Source: Bretschneidera sinensis
Lineage: Eukaryota > Streptophyta > Magnoliopsida > Brassicales > Akaniaceae
Assembly: GCA_023935145.1 (NCBI GenBank)
Contig: CM043702.1
Span: forward strand, 77,064,820-77,128,819
Length of the DNA stretch: 64,000 bases
Reading direction: 5' to 3'
Shown: positions 22,332 through 34,613 of the stretch, piece by piece
Layout: each line of letters starts with the position of its first letter
How positions within the stretch are numbered: the first letter of the stretch is position 1
The notes under the pieces: model-generated
Databases searched by the model: none
Told to the model about the DNA's origin: nothing
What the model saw: the letters and a program-made list of their open reading frames with translations, nothing else
Made by a program: the position numbers and the translations under genes

Positions 22332-23528
22332 ATGAAGGAGCTTAGCAGACTTAGAAGAGCCATAGGATGGAGTATAAATGACATCAGGGGTATTAGTCCG
22401 GCTACATGTATGCATAAGATCATTTTAGAGGACAATGCCAAACCTGTGAGAGAAGCTCAAAGGAGACTAAACCCTAATCTACAAGAGGTAGTGAAGAAAA
22501 AAATTTTAAAACTCCTAGATGCAGGAGTTATCTACCTTATTTCAAATAGTAGATGGGTTAGTCGAGTTCATGTTATTCCTAAGAAGTCTGGGATTACAGT
22601 GGTGCGAAACGAGAAGAATGAGCTAGTGCCCACTAAGATGACCACAGGATGGAGAATGTGCATTGATTACAGGAAACTAAACTCAGCTACTAGAAATGAT
22701 CATTTTCCACTTCCTTTTATTGATCAGATGTTGGAAAGGCTTGCAGCACGTGATTTTTATTGTTTTCTTAATGATCTTTCAGGTTATTATCAAGTGTCGA
22801 TTGCGCCGGAGGATCAAGAGAAGACAACATTCACTTGCTCATTTAGGACATTTGCCTTTAAGAGGATGTCGTTTGGCCTATGCAATGCTCCAGTCACATT
22901 CCAAAGATGCATGATGTCAATCTTCTCGGATATGGTGGAGAAATTCATTGAGGGCATTTTAGAAAAGACGGTGCGACCATCACAGAAGGACTGGGCAACC
23001 AAGCTTAATGACGCATTGTGGGCATTCCACACGGCATACAAGACACCTAGTGGGATGAGCCCCTATCGGTTGGTTTTTGGAAAGGCATGCCACTTACTGG
23101 TTGAGCTTGAGCATCGGGCACATTGAGAAATCAAGGAGTTGAACATGGACATGGCAATGGCAGGAGAGAAGCAATTACTACAACTCAATGAGTTAGAAAA
23201 GATTCATGATGAAGCCTATAAGAATGCAAAGATCTACAAAGAATGCACTAAGCATTACCATGACCAAGGCCTCATCCGTAAGTCTCTTTATCCTGGAATG
23301 AAAGTTCTTTTGTTTAACACTCATTTCAAATTATTTCCAGAAAAATTGAAGTCAAGATGGTGTAGACCGTTTTCGGTAGTCAACATTTTTTCTCATAAAG
23401 CAGTAGAGTTGCTGAACCCGAAGACTCAAGTGACATTCAAGGTCAACAGGCATTGTGTGAAGCCTTATTTGGAAGGAGTTCATAAGAAGGGGTTTGTTGA
23501 GTGCATTGAGGTGCACAATCCTGAATAA
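22332..23528 (+). pseudogene. RT-integrase in-frame deletion fusion of element C
   Basis: The RT N-terminal half is clear ([40 protein letters not shown]), but the segment stops at MVEKFIE near 22953 and jumps to the integrase end ([19 protein letters not shown]). The RT active-site loop, RNase H, the zinc finger and most of the DDE core are missing, yet the frame is preserved to a TGA at 23124, a probable TGG-to-TGA change (HRAH then stop). It then continues from 23139 to 23528 as the integrase tail (KLKSRWCRPFSVV). In RT the usual LDGYSGY reads LNDLSGY, so an acidic residue is also replaced there. No enzymatic activity is expected. Confidence 0.88.
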
Positions 23529-24910
23529 CTTCAACCAGCATCTTGCTAAGACGTTAAAGAAAACGCTTGGTGGGAGGCAACCCACCCATTTGATAGAGTA
23601 TGTTTTCTATTCTTTCATTTTCATTGTTCCCTTCTAAATGTTTTTCTAAATGTGTGTTTGATTTCATACATTGAGGACAATGTTTAGTTTAGATTTGGGG
23701 GTACAATTAGAACTTCTAGAGACAAAATTTTTGTGCTACAATTTGTTCTATGGTTAGTAATCAAGTCTTTTATGCACGTTGAGTTTAGTTTCTTTAACAC
23801 TGACTAGTTGTTCTGAGGATTAATGCATATTCATATTCCATATACCGTGCTCTTGATGTTGATACTAAGATGAACCTAGATCTAATGATTGAGAATCAAA
23901 TAGTGGAGACTACCTAGTGAGTTATTTGAGCCATAAGCGTTTTATTCTGAGAGTTAGTTTCTTGGTACTCTTAAACACTCTTCGTTATGACCTTAATTCT
24001 TAGATGATCTCTATAGGTTTTACATTGAATGCTAGGATTATATAACTCACTTGAAGTATCATGTTATGTATTCTCATTGTTTTAGTTGAATGACTTAAGT
24101 AAGAAGTTTGAGTATGTGTCTATCGTTATACACCCTAGTTGCCACTGTCTTTGGAGAAAGATCCAAATTCCTATTCAAAAAAAAAAGAAAAAAAGAAGAA
24201 GAAAGTAAAAAAAAATAGAAATATATATATGAGAAACATGTCAAAAAGGGATTTGGTTTGACAAGAAAGAGGACCTGAGATACTTCAAGGGTATTGAAGT
24301 CGCTCTTATAAAGAGTTGAAAAGAAAGAGCTTTGGTGTAAATCAAGTTCGGCCAATGATGCCCATCTATGCATAGGTTCATACTCAATATGTTTTGCTTG
24401 AGGTGTATAACTATGATATGATATAGGCGATGTGATAACTTTGCAATCCTAACATTTGATTCCTTTCATGAGATCTATTTTGTGAACATATGAGCGTTCT
24501 TTGATGATATCCATATTCATATGCGAATTTATATTTGAAATTTCTTGTTTACGTAACTTCTATTCACATATGCTTGATGAGTGTTTGAAACCTAGGTTCG
24601 GCGTGCTTAATGAGTGAATCCTGTGAGGCCTAGAGTCGAAGCGAATTCGGATTCTTAACGTTAGGTTTGGGGGTAATTGATGTGAGGTGTTTTGAGCATT
24701 GGAATACGGATGTGCGATGTGCACTTGATTTGAGCAATGAATTGTGAAGTGTTGAGACCGTGAACATAATTATGCATAAGATATCTAGATATGAGTTATA
24801 ATAAGAATTAAGGCATGAGGGTTTTGTTGATCTAAGTTTTTAGGTTTGTTTTGTTTATGTTTTCTTTTAGTTTTACTTGAGGACTAGCAAAATCTAGGTT
24901 TGGGGGTATT
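23529..24910 (+). other. 3' noncoding region and polypurine tract of element C
   Basis: About 1.4 kb with no supported gene. It contains an A-rich patch at 24177-24230 and three GGTTTGGGGGTA-like purine tracts at about 23693, 24663 and 24898; the last abuts the right LTR and is the functional candidate. No remnant of a third ORF is visible, unlike in element A. Confidence 0.7.
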
Positions 24911-26597
24911 TGATGAACAAATATTTGTCCTAGTATTTTATATGTTTTTCAAGTATTTATTTATATGTTTAGCTTAGGAATTTGTTACTTTGAGTTGTTT
25001 TTTGTTGTTTTACAGGTTCACAAGCACTTGGAAAGGAGTTTCACTAAATTGACAGAATTACCCGTACAAATCTGTCTTTTTTGTGGAATAAACTATATTG
25101 ATTCAGGAAGAACTAGGAGATGAGCCATATATTCTTAGAAATATTCGGATGTCTATTTTCTGGAGAATTTCATGGCTCATAAATATGATTTTTCTAGAGA
25201 AAGTTATGGCAGTTTTAGTAGACAAAGGTCGGGCTGTGAGTGATTTCAGCGTGGCAGAAGTGACTTTTTTGGATTAAACTGTATTGATTCAGGAAGAATT
25301 AGGAGATGATCCATATATAGTTGGAAAGATTCAGATGTCTATTTTCTGTAGAATTTACAGCTCGTAAATATGATTTTTCTAGAGAAAGTTATGGCAGCTT
25401 TAGTAGACAAAGGTCAGACTGTGTGTGATTTCAGCGTGGCAGACGTGAAGGAGCTATTAAATTCTGATTTTTTTGGGATTTGCATGGGCTGGACAGCAGC
25501 ACAACCGGACCAGTTTGGGATAGCAGAAACCTGGCTTGGACAACAGCAAACACATGGCTTGGACAGCAGCAGAAGCACACGGCTTGAACAGAAAACCTAG
25601 GGTGACTTTTCAGCTATATATAGAAATTCAAACTCAAAGAACCAGGAGGAGGGGACGACGATAGTTCTTGTAGAGATATTATCAAGAGGGGTTTTGGGAG
25701 ATTGAAGGAGGAGACAGTTTCTTTCATCAAGATGGCTTATCAAGAGATTGAAGATGATGATCAATCACTTCAACACTTTGAGGATTCATCTTGTAATTCG
25801 GGAAGAAATTCTATCTTTGCTCCTTTTGTCCTTCAATATGCTTATAACCCTAGTATTTGAATTCTGTGATTAGGATTTAAACATGAGCGGCTGAACGCAT
25901 TGTTGGGCGTCTGGCTTAGGTGCCTTGATTGTTTTGGATATTTTGGTGGATTTAGTTTTATGAAATTTTTCAGATTATTTCTTATTCAATATTCTTCATA
26001 CGTTTGATTATTGCTTGTGGATCTATTATTGATAGTCAAGGTTAATATTTGAGATTAGGTTGAGGACAAATCATCTAAATCTAATTAAGCCTTCTTGAAT
26101 AGGAATTTAAATCAGGATTCAAATCAAATTGTAATTTAGGTGGTTTCGTTTTCCTTATACTTAATTTAACTAATTAATTGATGAACACGATCCATGGGAT
26201 TTAATTAATTAGTTATAAATTGAGAATAAACACGATCAATGGTATTCTCTAGTCTTAGAGAAAATACCAATAATCTTGGATGTTGATTAATTCTTTATAT
26301 TGACCAAATGTTCCAATTCATGAGTAGATAGCAAGCTAAACTCCCAATTGTTCTCATTGATTATACTCATCTCTTCATAATTCATTTTGTTTAATTATTT
26401 TTATTTCAATTTTCTCTTCACCAATTTTTTAATTAGAGTGTTTAGGATTTAATTTCAGAGTTTGTTTTAGTAACTTTAAGAAAGTAATTTTAGGATCTAA
26501 ACCACTGCAATTCCTTGAGAGATCGATCTCGAGAGTAAACTCATCGCAATACTATTTGTGATTCGTGCACTTGCAAGCATTTAAAATTTGCACATCA
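24911..26597 (+). repeat. 3' LTR of element C
   Basis: 1,687 bp, starting TGATGAACA and ending TTTGCACATCA, followed by TSD GCTCA (26598-26602). Compared with the left LTR it has small deletions that account for the 32-bp difference. Confidence 0.9.
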
Positions 26598-26602
26598 GCT
26601 CA

Positions 26603-27535
26603 CAATATGTCTCAGGTAGTCTAAAGAAGATTGACAAAAACTGCATTTACTCCGTATGGCAAATAGTTGGTCAGCATTCAACCATTCCAAGACTATTTGC
26701 AGATAAGACACATGGTCTGCTACTGAACTACTATAAACCAAGATATCATCAAAGAAGACTAAAACAAACTTTCTCAAATATGATTTGAAAATAGCATTCA
26801 TAACTGCTTGAAAAGTAGAGGGTGTATTAGTTAAACCAAATAGCATGACCAAAAATTCGTAGTAGCCTTCATGTGTCCTAAAAATAGTCTTCTCTATATC
26901 CCTAGGTGTAATCCTGATTTGCTGATAGCCAACCCTAATATCAAGTTTGGAAAAAAATGGTTGCCCCATAAAGTTCATCTAGTAGTTCATCAACTATGGG
27001 GATGGAAAACTTGCCCTTAAAAGTTATAGAATTCAAGGCTTGATAATCAATGCAGAACCTCCAAGACCCATCATTTTTCTTGACTAATAGCATTGGTGAA
27101 TAATAAGGGCTATCACTAGGTCAGATCACCCCAAAATTAAGCATCTTTTCCACTAGTTTTTTTTATCTTATGCTTATGAAAATAAAGGTATCTATATGGT
27201 TTCACGTTTATTGGTTTAGCATCAGGTTGTAAATGGATTTGATGATCAAATTCTCTAGCTGGGGGCAACTCACCAAGTTCCTCAAAGCTAGTATGGTAAT
27301 TATGTAATAATTCTATGATTTCTTTAGGAATAGCACTAGGGCTCTCTGTTGAAGCAGTATGTTCTACTTGAAAACAAGAAACTATCCCCTCAACAATTTC
27401 TAACTCCTTTATGCATCTCAAACTAATCTGTTGAGGATTTAATTGGGGTTCCCCAACTAAATTCACCTTATTACTTTGCCATTCAAAGTCCATGGTTTGC
27501 TGTTTATAATCAGTGATAATTGGCCCAAGCAACTC
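26603..27535 (-). pseudogene. Reverse transcriptase of element B
   Basis: Minus-strand gypsy RT in two readable pieces. 27532-27137 is the RT leader (PPAREFDHQIHLQPDAKPIN, then VKPYRY); 26978-26595 is the palm ([34 protein letters not shown], active site VFFDDILVYSS with both Asp present). A frameshift lies between them near 27130, and the region 26980-27130 reads in another frame. The segment ends where element C begins; RNase H resumes at 17773. Confidence 0.85.
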
Positions 27536-28861
27536 AAGCTACTAAATCAGACCCCTCAGTAGGTAATAAGAACATAACTAAAGTGAGCTTGTTGTGTTAT
27601 AAATATAAAATTACTTAGCTACACTAGTTACAATAAGTAAGGTATTCACCATTACCAATTTGAACTCTGAAAGGCTTACAAGCTCTGACAGGCCATCCTA
27701 GCATCTTCACAACTCTTTCTTGTACAAAATTGTGATTGCTCCCACTATAAATGAGCAATTGAATCTTGTGATCTTTTCATTCTTCAAAAACTTTAATGGT
27801 ACTAGGACTTGATTGATCAGGAAGAGCATTCAAATTGATGCCAAAAAATTCAACTGCTTGATCATGATCAACAGTTTGGTCATCATACTATTCTTCTATA
27901 GTTTGTGGTGCTTCTTTAGTCATCAATAAAAAAAAATTAATGTCTACATTTGTGAGTAGGTGTAAACCTTTCATCACGATTATAACAGAGACCTTTATCC
28001 CTTCTAAGCTTCATTTTTGCAGGGGTAAGTCTCTTAGTTGGGAAAGTAGATGTTGATGATGTTATAAGATGTTTCACTATAGTACCGCTGGAGTAGGTAA
28101 TAACCCAAGACCACTTGCAGGTTTATTCTATTGAGGCTTCCATATTCTCCTCATATCAGTATATTTTTCCTCATATAATTTGGCTAAAGATATAGCCTTT
28201 AATAAGGAAGAAGGTTGGGCCACAAGTAATTATCTTTTTAATTTAGGCTTTAAACTTGAGATAAAGAAACTAATAAGGAAAGGTTTTTGCAACCCAGTTA
28301 CTTTATTAGAGAGGTTCTCGAATTGAGCTTGATAGTCAGCTATAGGAGATGTTTTCTGTAATTTGGCCAAGGCACCCTTGTGATCTTCATATGAAGATGG
28401 ACAAAATCTTTCTTTGATCTTGTCTAAGAAATCACACCAAGAATTAATAAAACTATTGCTAGTAGCCCATTGATACCAAGATAGTGTTGCTCCCTCTAGA
28501 TGAAGTGAAGAGATTAATTTCCTTTGATCAATTGGAGTATAATGGTAGTTGAAGAACTATTCAGCTTTGAAGAACCATCATAATGTATCAGTTCTATCAA
28601 ATCTAGGCATATTCAGCTTCACTAACCTCCCTGGACCTTGAAATTCTTGTCCATAAATGTCTTTAGACTTGTCATATAGGTTATTTGAATCGCAAAAAGG
28701 TTGTTGTTGTTGATCTTGGTTTATTGTCTAGTATCTTGCTTGGAATTCCTCGACTCCTTCAATTCAGCAATCATTAAGTAGATCTCGATTACAGAACTTC
28801 GAATAGCAGTATTTTCGTTGACTAAATAAGAGTTCATATCACTGATGAATGATTCGAGACC
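27536..28861 (-). pseudogene. Gag and protease of element B (degenerate)
   Basis: Minus strand. The gag core is readable at about 28510-28290 (EGATLSWYQWATSNSFINSW; FLDKIKERFCPSSYEDHKGA; a Pro-Ile-Ala-Asp-Tyr motif). The protease remnant is near 27800-27690, with LLIYSGSNHNFVQERVV where families have L-I-D-S-G-S/A: the catalytic Asp has become Tyr. The gag N-terminus runs to about 28861, where copia G's LTR starts. Stops are frequent. Confidence 0.75.
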
Positions 28862-29179
28862 TGTCAATCACATGAATTATAAACAAAAAGAAAATAAGAC
28901 ACAATATACCCAGATTCACCCAAAATAGGGTTACATCTTGCCAGAAGTTTCACTATAATTAACCTCACAAATCTCTTGTTACAATATGTGCTCAGTACAT
29001 AGAGAGTATTTATAAGCAGCTTAAGACACCCTAATTAGGGTTTCTGCCCTGTTGAAAAAACACGGCTATTCACTGTCCCAAGCCCAAACCGTCAAGCAAA
29101 AAACCATACCAAAAACATGTAGAGGGCCTGAAATTTTTGGGGGTTCTGCCCTGTAAACCCCTGCATAGATCTTGACCCA

Positions 29180-30560
29180 TGAAGTATGCACTAACTCTAA
29201 TAATCTCCCATTCGGTAAATACTTCACACACATGGAAAACATCTCATAACTCTGTTTCTTCAAGGCCATCTCAGTAGCACTCCACTTAAACTTTGCTAGT
29301 CTAACTGCTTTAGTCAAGAAATCTGCGCTGTTCACTATTGTATTAACTTTTTCCAAGATTATCACCTTTTCTTCAATCTTTTCTCGGATGAAGTGATATT
29401 GGATATCAATGTGCTTCATCCGTGAATGAAATCCAGGATTCTTTGGTAAGAAGATAGCACCTTGATTGTCACATTTCACCTTCACTTCTCCTTGTTTAAA
29501 CCCAAGCTCAGCACACAACCTTCGAAGCCAAATCACTTCCTTTCTAGCTTGAGTTATTGCCATATACTCTATTTATATGGATGAAAGAGCAACAACACTT
29601 TGCCTCTTGCTCATCCAACCCCACCAAACAGATTGAACACATATCCACTTGTAGACCTCCTACTATTAATGTCTCATCCCTAGTTAGCATCAACCGATCC
29701 TACAATATCAAGATTCTTCTTACCTTTCATACCTCCATAACATAATGAAAACTTTGATGACATGCCACGAAGATATCTAAGAACTCTATTGATTGCAATC
29801 CAATGCTCTTTCCCAGGATTAGACATATATCTGTTCAATATTCTCATTGCTTGGGTAATATCTGGTCTCATACACACCATGGCGTACATCAAGCTTCCAA
29901 CCGAATTAGCATAAGGTATATGGGCCATCTTTTCAGCTTCTTCCTTTGTCTTCAGACATTGTTCCATAGATAACTTGGTTCCCAAAGGCATGGGAGTCCC
30001 TACCGGCTTGCTATCAGACATGTTTAATTTCTTCAACACTTCTTCAATATACTACTTTTAACTTAGCCACAGTTTTCAATTTTCACAATCCCTCTTTATC
30101 TGCATGCCCAAGATAAAGTTTGCTTGCCCTAAGTCTTTCATTTCAAACTATCTTTCCAACAATGTCTTCACAGTGCTAATAATCTTCATGTTATTTCCAA
30201 TCAATAGCATATCATCAACATACAAGGTTAAAATGACAAAATCAACCTCTAACCTTTTCACATAGACGCAGTGATCAGCATAGCTACGAGTGAACCCAAG
30301 CTAAATGGCATATGTGTCAAACTTGTGGTACCATATCTGTGGTGACTGCTTTAGTCCGTACAAAGACTTCTTCAATTTACAAACCAGCTCTTCCTTTCAT
30401 TTGCTCATAAAGCCTTCAGGCTGTTTCATGTAAATTTCCTCTTCTAAGTCCCCATGAAGGAAAGCCATCTTCACATCTAGTTGTTTGACCTCTAGATCAT
30501 AAGCAGCTGCCATGGATAAGATAAATTTGATAGATGTCAACTTTCTTACCGGGGAAAATA
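29180..30560 (-). pseudogene. Copia G RT C-terminus and RNase H
   Basis: Minus strand. RNase H at 29563-29250 reads KVKCDNQGAIFLPKNPGFHS and KHIDIQYHFIREKIEE, then an ADFLTKA tail. The RT thumb/connection at 30039-29680 contains GSLMYAMVCMRPDITQAM and LRYLRGM. The RT active site YVDDMLLIGNN is intact near 30235-30200. Frames break near 29660 and around 30050. The RT N-terminal part (30300-30540) is readable only in pieces. Confidence 0.83.
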
Positions 30561-31211
30561 TCTCACTATAGTCAATCCCCTCTATTTGAGATTATCCCTT
30601 TGCAACTAGACGTGCCTTATACTTTTCTACTACTCAATCTGCATTTGTTTAAAACTCATTTGCACATAATTACCTTCCTATCTCTAGAATATTTCGCAAA
30701 GATCCATGTTTCATTCCTGTCTAGTTCCTGCATCTCCTCTTTTATAGCATCTTCCCACAGATTTGCATCCTTCGAGGTCCTCGCCTCTTTCACTATGCTA
30801 GAATCATCACTGGTAATATTTAAAGCATATAATACACTACAAGCACTAGGGGAATACCTAATGGGTGGCTCCTAACCCATGTGGATCTTCTCATGACAGG
30901 CGTGGTCTCTACCTCTGAGCCAGCATCTGAATCCTCATCCCCTACATCAGAAACATGAATATCGTACTAAAATCCAACTGACTTAGAATTTGAAGTATCT
31001 GATACAATTTGTAGGGTAATCTCCCACTCTTTATCTCTCAGGCTAAGATCAATTTGAACCTGTTTTGGCTGTTCCGGTACATCTTAGACAACTGCCACAT
31101 CCTTTTGTGTTTCTCTGAACACAACATCTCTACTGAAAACTGTACTCATGTTTTTTGAATTCTATAACTTGTAACCCTTGACCCCATCCTTATAACCAAT
31201 GAAAATACACT

Positions 31212-32112
31212 TCATTGATTTCCTGTCAAGTTTGTTCCTCTTTTCTTTTGGCACATGCATATAAGCATCACACCCAAACACCCTACCATGAGCCAAACTC
31301 GGCTTCTTCCTGAATAGTGCCTCAAACGTTGTCTAATCCTGAAATTTGATGTAGGTGACCTGTTCTTCAGATAACATATCGTAGCTACTACCTCTACCCA
31401 GAACTCCGGCTCCAAGCCTGCACAACTCAATATACTCCTCAATTTCTCCATAAGTGACAGATTGAGTCTCTCAGCCACCCCATTCTGTTGAGGTGTATAT
31501 GGTGTTGTTTTCTGTCTTGCAATGTCACTTGCCACATAGAATTTCTCAAACTTGTTTGAGCAAAATTCCCCTCCATTATCTGTTTTCATTATCTTTATTT
31601 TTCTTTCCATCTGATTTTCTACCAATGCTTTAAACTCACGAAACTTTTCAAATGCTTCAGCTTTACTCTTAATGAAGTAAATCCATGCATACCATGAAAA
31701 ATCATCAATGAAAGAGACGTAATACCTTGATTTTCCAAGAGATTGGATCGAAACTGGCCTAAACATATCGCTAAGTATCAAATCCAGAATACCCTTCGCC
31801 CTCGTGCCAGTAGACTTAAAACTCACATGGTTCTGCTTGCAATGTAGACAATGCACATAGAAACTGAATCCCATGGAGCAATCTGGGACTCCCTTAACCA
31901 TCTGTGTTAATGATAAAGTAGATAGTCCATTTTTCACCGATATGCCTAAGCCTTTGATGCCACAAAATAGAGGACTTCGCCTCATCATCAGTTGCCTCCT
32001 CAGAGATAAAACCTCTACTGCACTGACTTTGTACTGTACTTCCCAGCAACTTGTTCAGCGTACCATGCCGAATACCTCGTGTAATTTACAAGCTTTATTG
32101 AAGCTAAGATTG
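31212..32112 (-). pseudogene. Copia G integrase
   Basis: Open on the minus strand from 31988 to 31212. It has the GAG-pre-integrase end (CLHCKQNHVSF, zinc-binding Cys pair), then the DDE core with FIDDFSWYAW, the second catalytic region KTDNGGEFCSN and TPYTPQQNGVAERLN with the Glu. The integrase core itself appears uninterrupted over about 250 codons. Sequence upstream to about 32105 still reads as the GAG-pre-integrase region before similarity ends at the B LTR. The region 30561-31211 between here and RT is linker with stops. Confidence 0.85.
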
Positions 32113-32451
32113 GATTAATTCTTTCTTATTCTGTAAAAAAGAGAACTCTTAGTATTTATACAAGCCTTATTGAAGTTAAGATTCATACTCTTGTAATAGA
32201 ATGCTAACAAAATGCTAACTACTTTAATTCAACTAACTAACAATTAAATCAAACTAACTGAATAACCGCTTTTCCTCTAGCCTCTTAGCCCCAACTTTTA
32301 TATCTCATATTGCTCCAGCCATCGTGGAGTCTCATTTCTCCTTTGGTTTTTTCTCAAGTTTGCTAGCTGTTCATTTAGCTCCAGCTCTTCTTAATTCTTC
32401 TTAAGCTTGGTACCAGACTTTGTTCCTCCTCCTATAATTCTGTTGCTATCA
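32113..32451 (-). repeat. 5' LTR of element B (truncated)
   Basis: Pairs with 15271-15614 of the left LTR. It starts on the minus strand at 32451 with TGATAGCAAC; TSD TAGTG follows at 32452-32456. About 80 bp of the inner end and the primer site are missing; the break point abuts copia G. Confidence 0.8.
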
Positions 32452-32456
32452 TAGTG

Positions 32457-33668
32457 TATGTCATTGTTTATGAAATTCTTCCATCAGAGGCCTGAACTTG
32501 ATTTTCGTTCTCTTAAAGTTGTGGATTCTAGTTAGGAAGAGGCTCACCCATATATTCAATCAGAACTTCCCTTGGTAATCCTATCTATTGTCCTACCCCA
32601 TTATATTGACAAAATTGCCTTCCTCATCTTTATATTCATCCATGAACTAGTCAATATCAACCTCCAATAGACCAAATGTTGTGTCTTTCTGGCCTTGATT
32701 TTCCAACTTAATAGTGTTATTTAATGACTAACCTGTAGCATTTGACCTGTGTGAAGTCCTAGAGCTATTTGAGCGATTTCTTCATTCCCAATACATTGAA
32801 AGTACTCCATGAAATCCTCATCACTTAATTTCATCTTGTATTTCTTTACTATTACCAATCCTAAGATTTCCATCATTAGGAAGTTGCCTCTTCTTGTTTT
32901 GTTTCATTTTTCTCTTCCCCTAATCAATAACAAGTTTCTTATCTTTGCTTTTCTCATGCATATAAGTTTCTAAAAGTTCTATTTCCATTGTCTGGTCCTC
33001 AGAAACAATAAAGAGACAAACTATGGAAGTCAAAAAATGTATTGGATTGGTTGGATGATTGCGGAGGGTTTTGAGTTTGAGGTCCTGGAAAGCTTAGAAC
33101 CTCGAGGCTAGTGTTCATGATATTCAACTTGAATTCAGAACCATGTGGATTATATGGAGGAAAAGATTGGGGTGGATTCTGAGTATAATCACCAGTTAAG
33201 ATAGCAGTGTTGGTCAAGAAACCTTTACCTCCTCCTTCAAAATAAATCTAACGAGTCTTATTGTTTTCAGGTTGTGGCATAAAGGTATTTGTTTCCCATA
33301 GGTACATTGGTGGAGGAAGGGAACTAGGAAGTAAAACAGTGAGTCCTGTATTTTCTTGGGGATCTTGGATAGATGTAGGAGGGGATAAAGGAATGGGAAA
33401 TTCTCTATCCCAGGAGTCATCAATATTCAAATTTGGGAACAGAGTCTCTAGAGGGATTAAGGTGGTATGGGTACTCTGATCTGAGATTGTTGGTGAGTTT
33501 GGGATATTGAATCTTGGGAAATTAGAGTTGGGAAGCAATATATTAACCCTTTCATCTTTTGTCCCATAATCGTCAGTGTTTGAGTCAAAACTGTGAATGG
33601 AACCTGGTCTTCTTATCTTGTGTCTATCTTCTTCACCTGCATTAGAGAACCTTCTGGAAGGTCCAACA
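32457..33668 (-). pseudogene. L1-type LINE, ORF1 3' part and following region
   Basis: Minus-strand continuation of LINE ORF1 beyond hAT element H. It is open from about 33763 to 33248 (GPSRRFSNAGEEDRHKIRR near its start once H is skipped), a low-complexity Pro/Ser/Asn-rich tail typical of plant L1 ORF1 proteins. Further on, 33217-32460 reads in several frames with stops. No ORF2 endonuclease or RT is visible here; the LINE is interrupted at 32457 by element B. Confidence 0.6.
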
Positions 33669-34605
33669 TAGAGGTGGCAAACGGGTCGGGTCGGGTCAAT
33701 CGGGTTTGTGTCGGTTCGGGTTTGGGTTATATTGAGTCTTGGGTCGTTCAATTTGCGAGTCACTTTGGATCTGGTCGTATCGGGTCTCGGGTCATGTCAA
33801 GTAGGGTCAAGTCGAGTTCGAGTCATTTCAAGCTCAGATCATATCGGGTCTCAAGTCATATCGAGTCTCAAGTCATGTTGGGTCAGGTCAAGTCAACAAA
33901 ATAGATATTTATGTTTAATTAAAAAATATTTTATTTGCATATAATAGGACTAAGTGAGTTACATTGTCAAATACATGTAAATTAATTAATTGTAAATCAA
34001 TACTTAATTTTTTATATAATATATTTAATTTTTTAATGCAATGTTATGATTCTTAGTCCCAAAATTCAGTCTTAAATGATATCAGACAACTGGTCCACAA
34101 AGTTATTCTCACTAGTAACGTCTTATACCAAATTTTGGAGATTAAATTTCATATGATCACTTCGTTCCATTATATTTTTCAAGACAATTAAAAATAAAAT
34201 TTTATTGTGACTTGAAGAACAATGCAAAATTTACTATTTTTCTCGATTTTTTATTTGAAATTAATGAGATTACTCATATTAATAGAATGTTAAACCATGC
34301 ATATCAACATATATAAATCAATAATTAATTAATTGTTATATAATTTATTTTATTTGACAACTAGTAAATTAACTATTATCCCAATTTTAGAGAGAATTTT
34401 GTTTTTTATAAAAAAAATATTTTTTCAAGTCATTTTGGGTCGTTTCGAGTTTCTGGGTCGTTTCGGGTTTTCGGGTCGAGTTGGGTTCGGTTCATTTTGA
34501 ATCCGAGTCGTTTCGGATTTCGAGTCACTCGGGTTAGAGTTGGATCGGGTTTGAATCATATTATTTTGATATAATTTCGAGTCGTGTCAGATTTTACGAC
34601 CTCTA
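33669..34605. mobile_element. Non-autonomous hAT element H (937 bp)
   Basis: Flanked by perfect 8-bp duplications GTCCAACA (33661-33668 and 34606-34613). The termini are inverted (TAGAGGTGGCAAA at left, complement of TTTTACGACCTCTA at right). Both ends are dense in GGGTCGGGTC/GGGTTCG-like subterminal repeats (33690-33895 and 34430-34590), and the centre is AT-rich. No transposase is encoded; ORFs over the terminal repeats are low-complexity. It interrupts LINE ORF1 after its zinc-knuckle region. The 8-bp TSD and the TAG...CTA ends place it in hAT. Confidence 0.9.
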
Positions 34606-34613
34606 GTCCAACA

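Larger units (their letters stand above)
17779..26597 (+). mobile_element. Athila-like Ty3/gypsy element C, internally deleted
   Basis: Plus-strand element of 8,819 bp with LTRs at 17779-19497 and 24911-26597 and TSD GCTCA at 17774-17778 and 26598-26602. It has a tRNA-Asp-type primer site, gag with TYNPGWRNHLNFSW, protease, part of RT joined in frame to the end of integrase, and a 1.4-kb noncoding 3' region ending in GGTTTGGGGGTATT. It is closely related to element A in gag-pol but lacks a visible third ORF. It sits inside the RT/RNase H part of B. It is non-autonomous. Confidence 0.92.
28862..32112 (-). mobile_element. Ty1/copia element G, 5'-truncated
   Basis: Minus-strand copia inserted in gag of element B. 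Its 3' LTR lies at 28862 to roughly 29170 (plus-strand start TGTCAATCAC; the inner edge is not fixed). Then come RNase H, RT and integrase up to about 32105. The 5' part (gag, protease, 5' LTR) is absent: copia sequence runs directly into the truncated 5' LTR of B at 32113. A deletion spanning the end of G and the inner part of B's LTR is the simplest explanation. No TSD can be recovered. Confidence 0.8.
15191..32451 (-). mobile_element. Ty3/gypsy element B (Reina-like chromovirus), split by C and G
   Basis: Minus-strand gypsy element. Its 3' LTR is at 15191-15614 and the remains of its 5' LTR at 32113-32451. The TSD TAGTG flanks it at 15186-15190 and 32452-32456. Coding order from high coordinates: gag, protease and RT (28861-26603), then inserted element C, then RNase H, integrase and a chromodomain-like tail (17773-15560). 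Copia G and a deletion have removed the gag start, the primer site and the inner edge of the 5' LTR. Integrase wording such as MDFIIGLPATQGYSVILVV fits the Reina-type chromovirus lineage. Every ORF is broken. Confidence 0.85.

Noticed and set aside
33593..33944. Plus-strand open frames rich in Ser, Gly and Val
   Set aside because: They are translations of hAT subterminal GGGTC repeats and the antisense of LINE ORF1.
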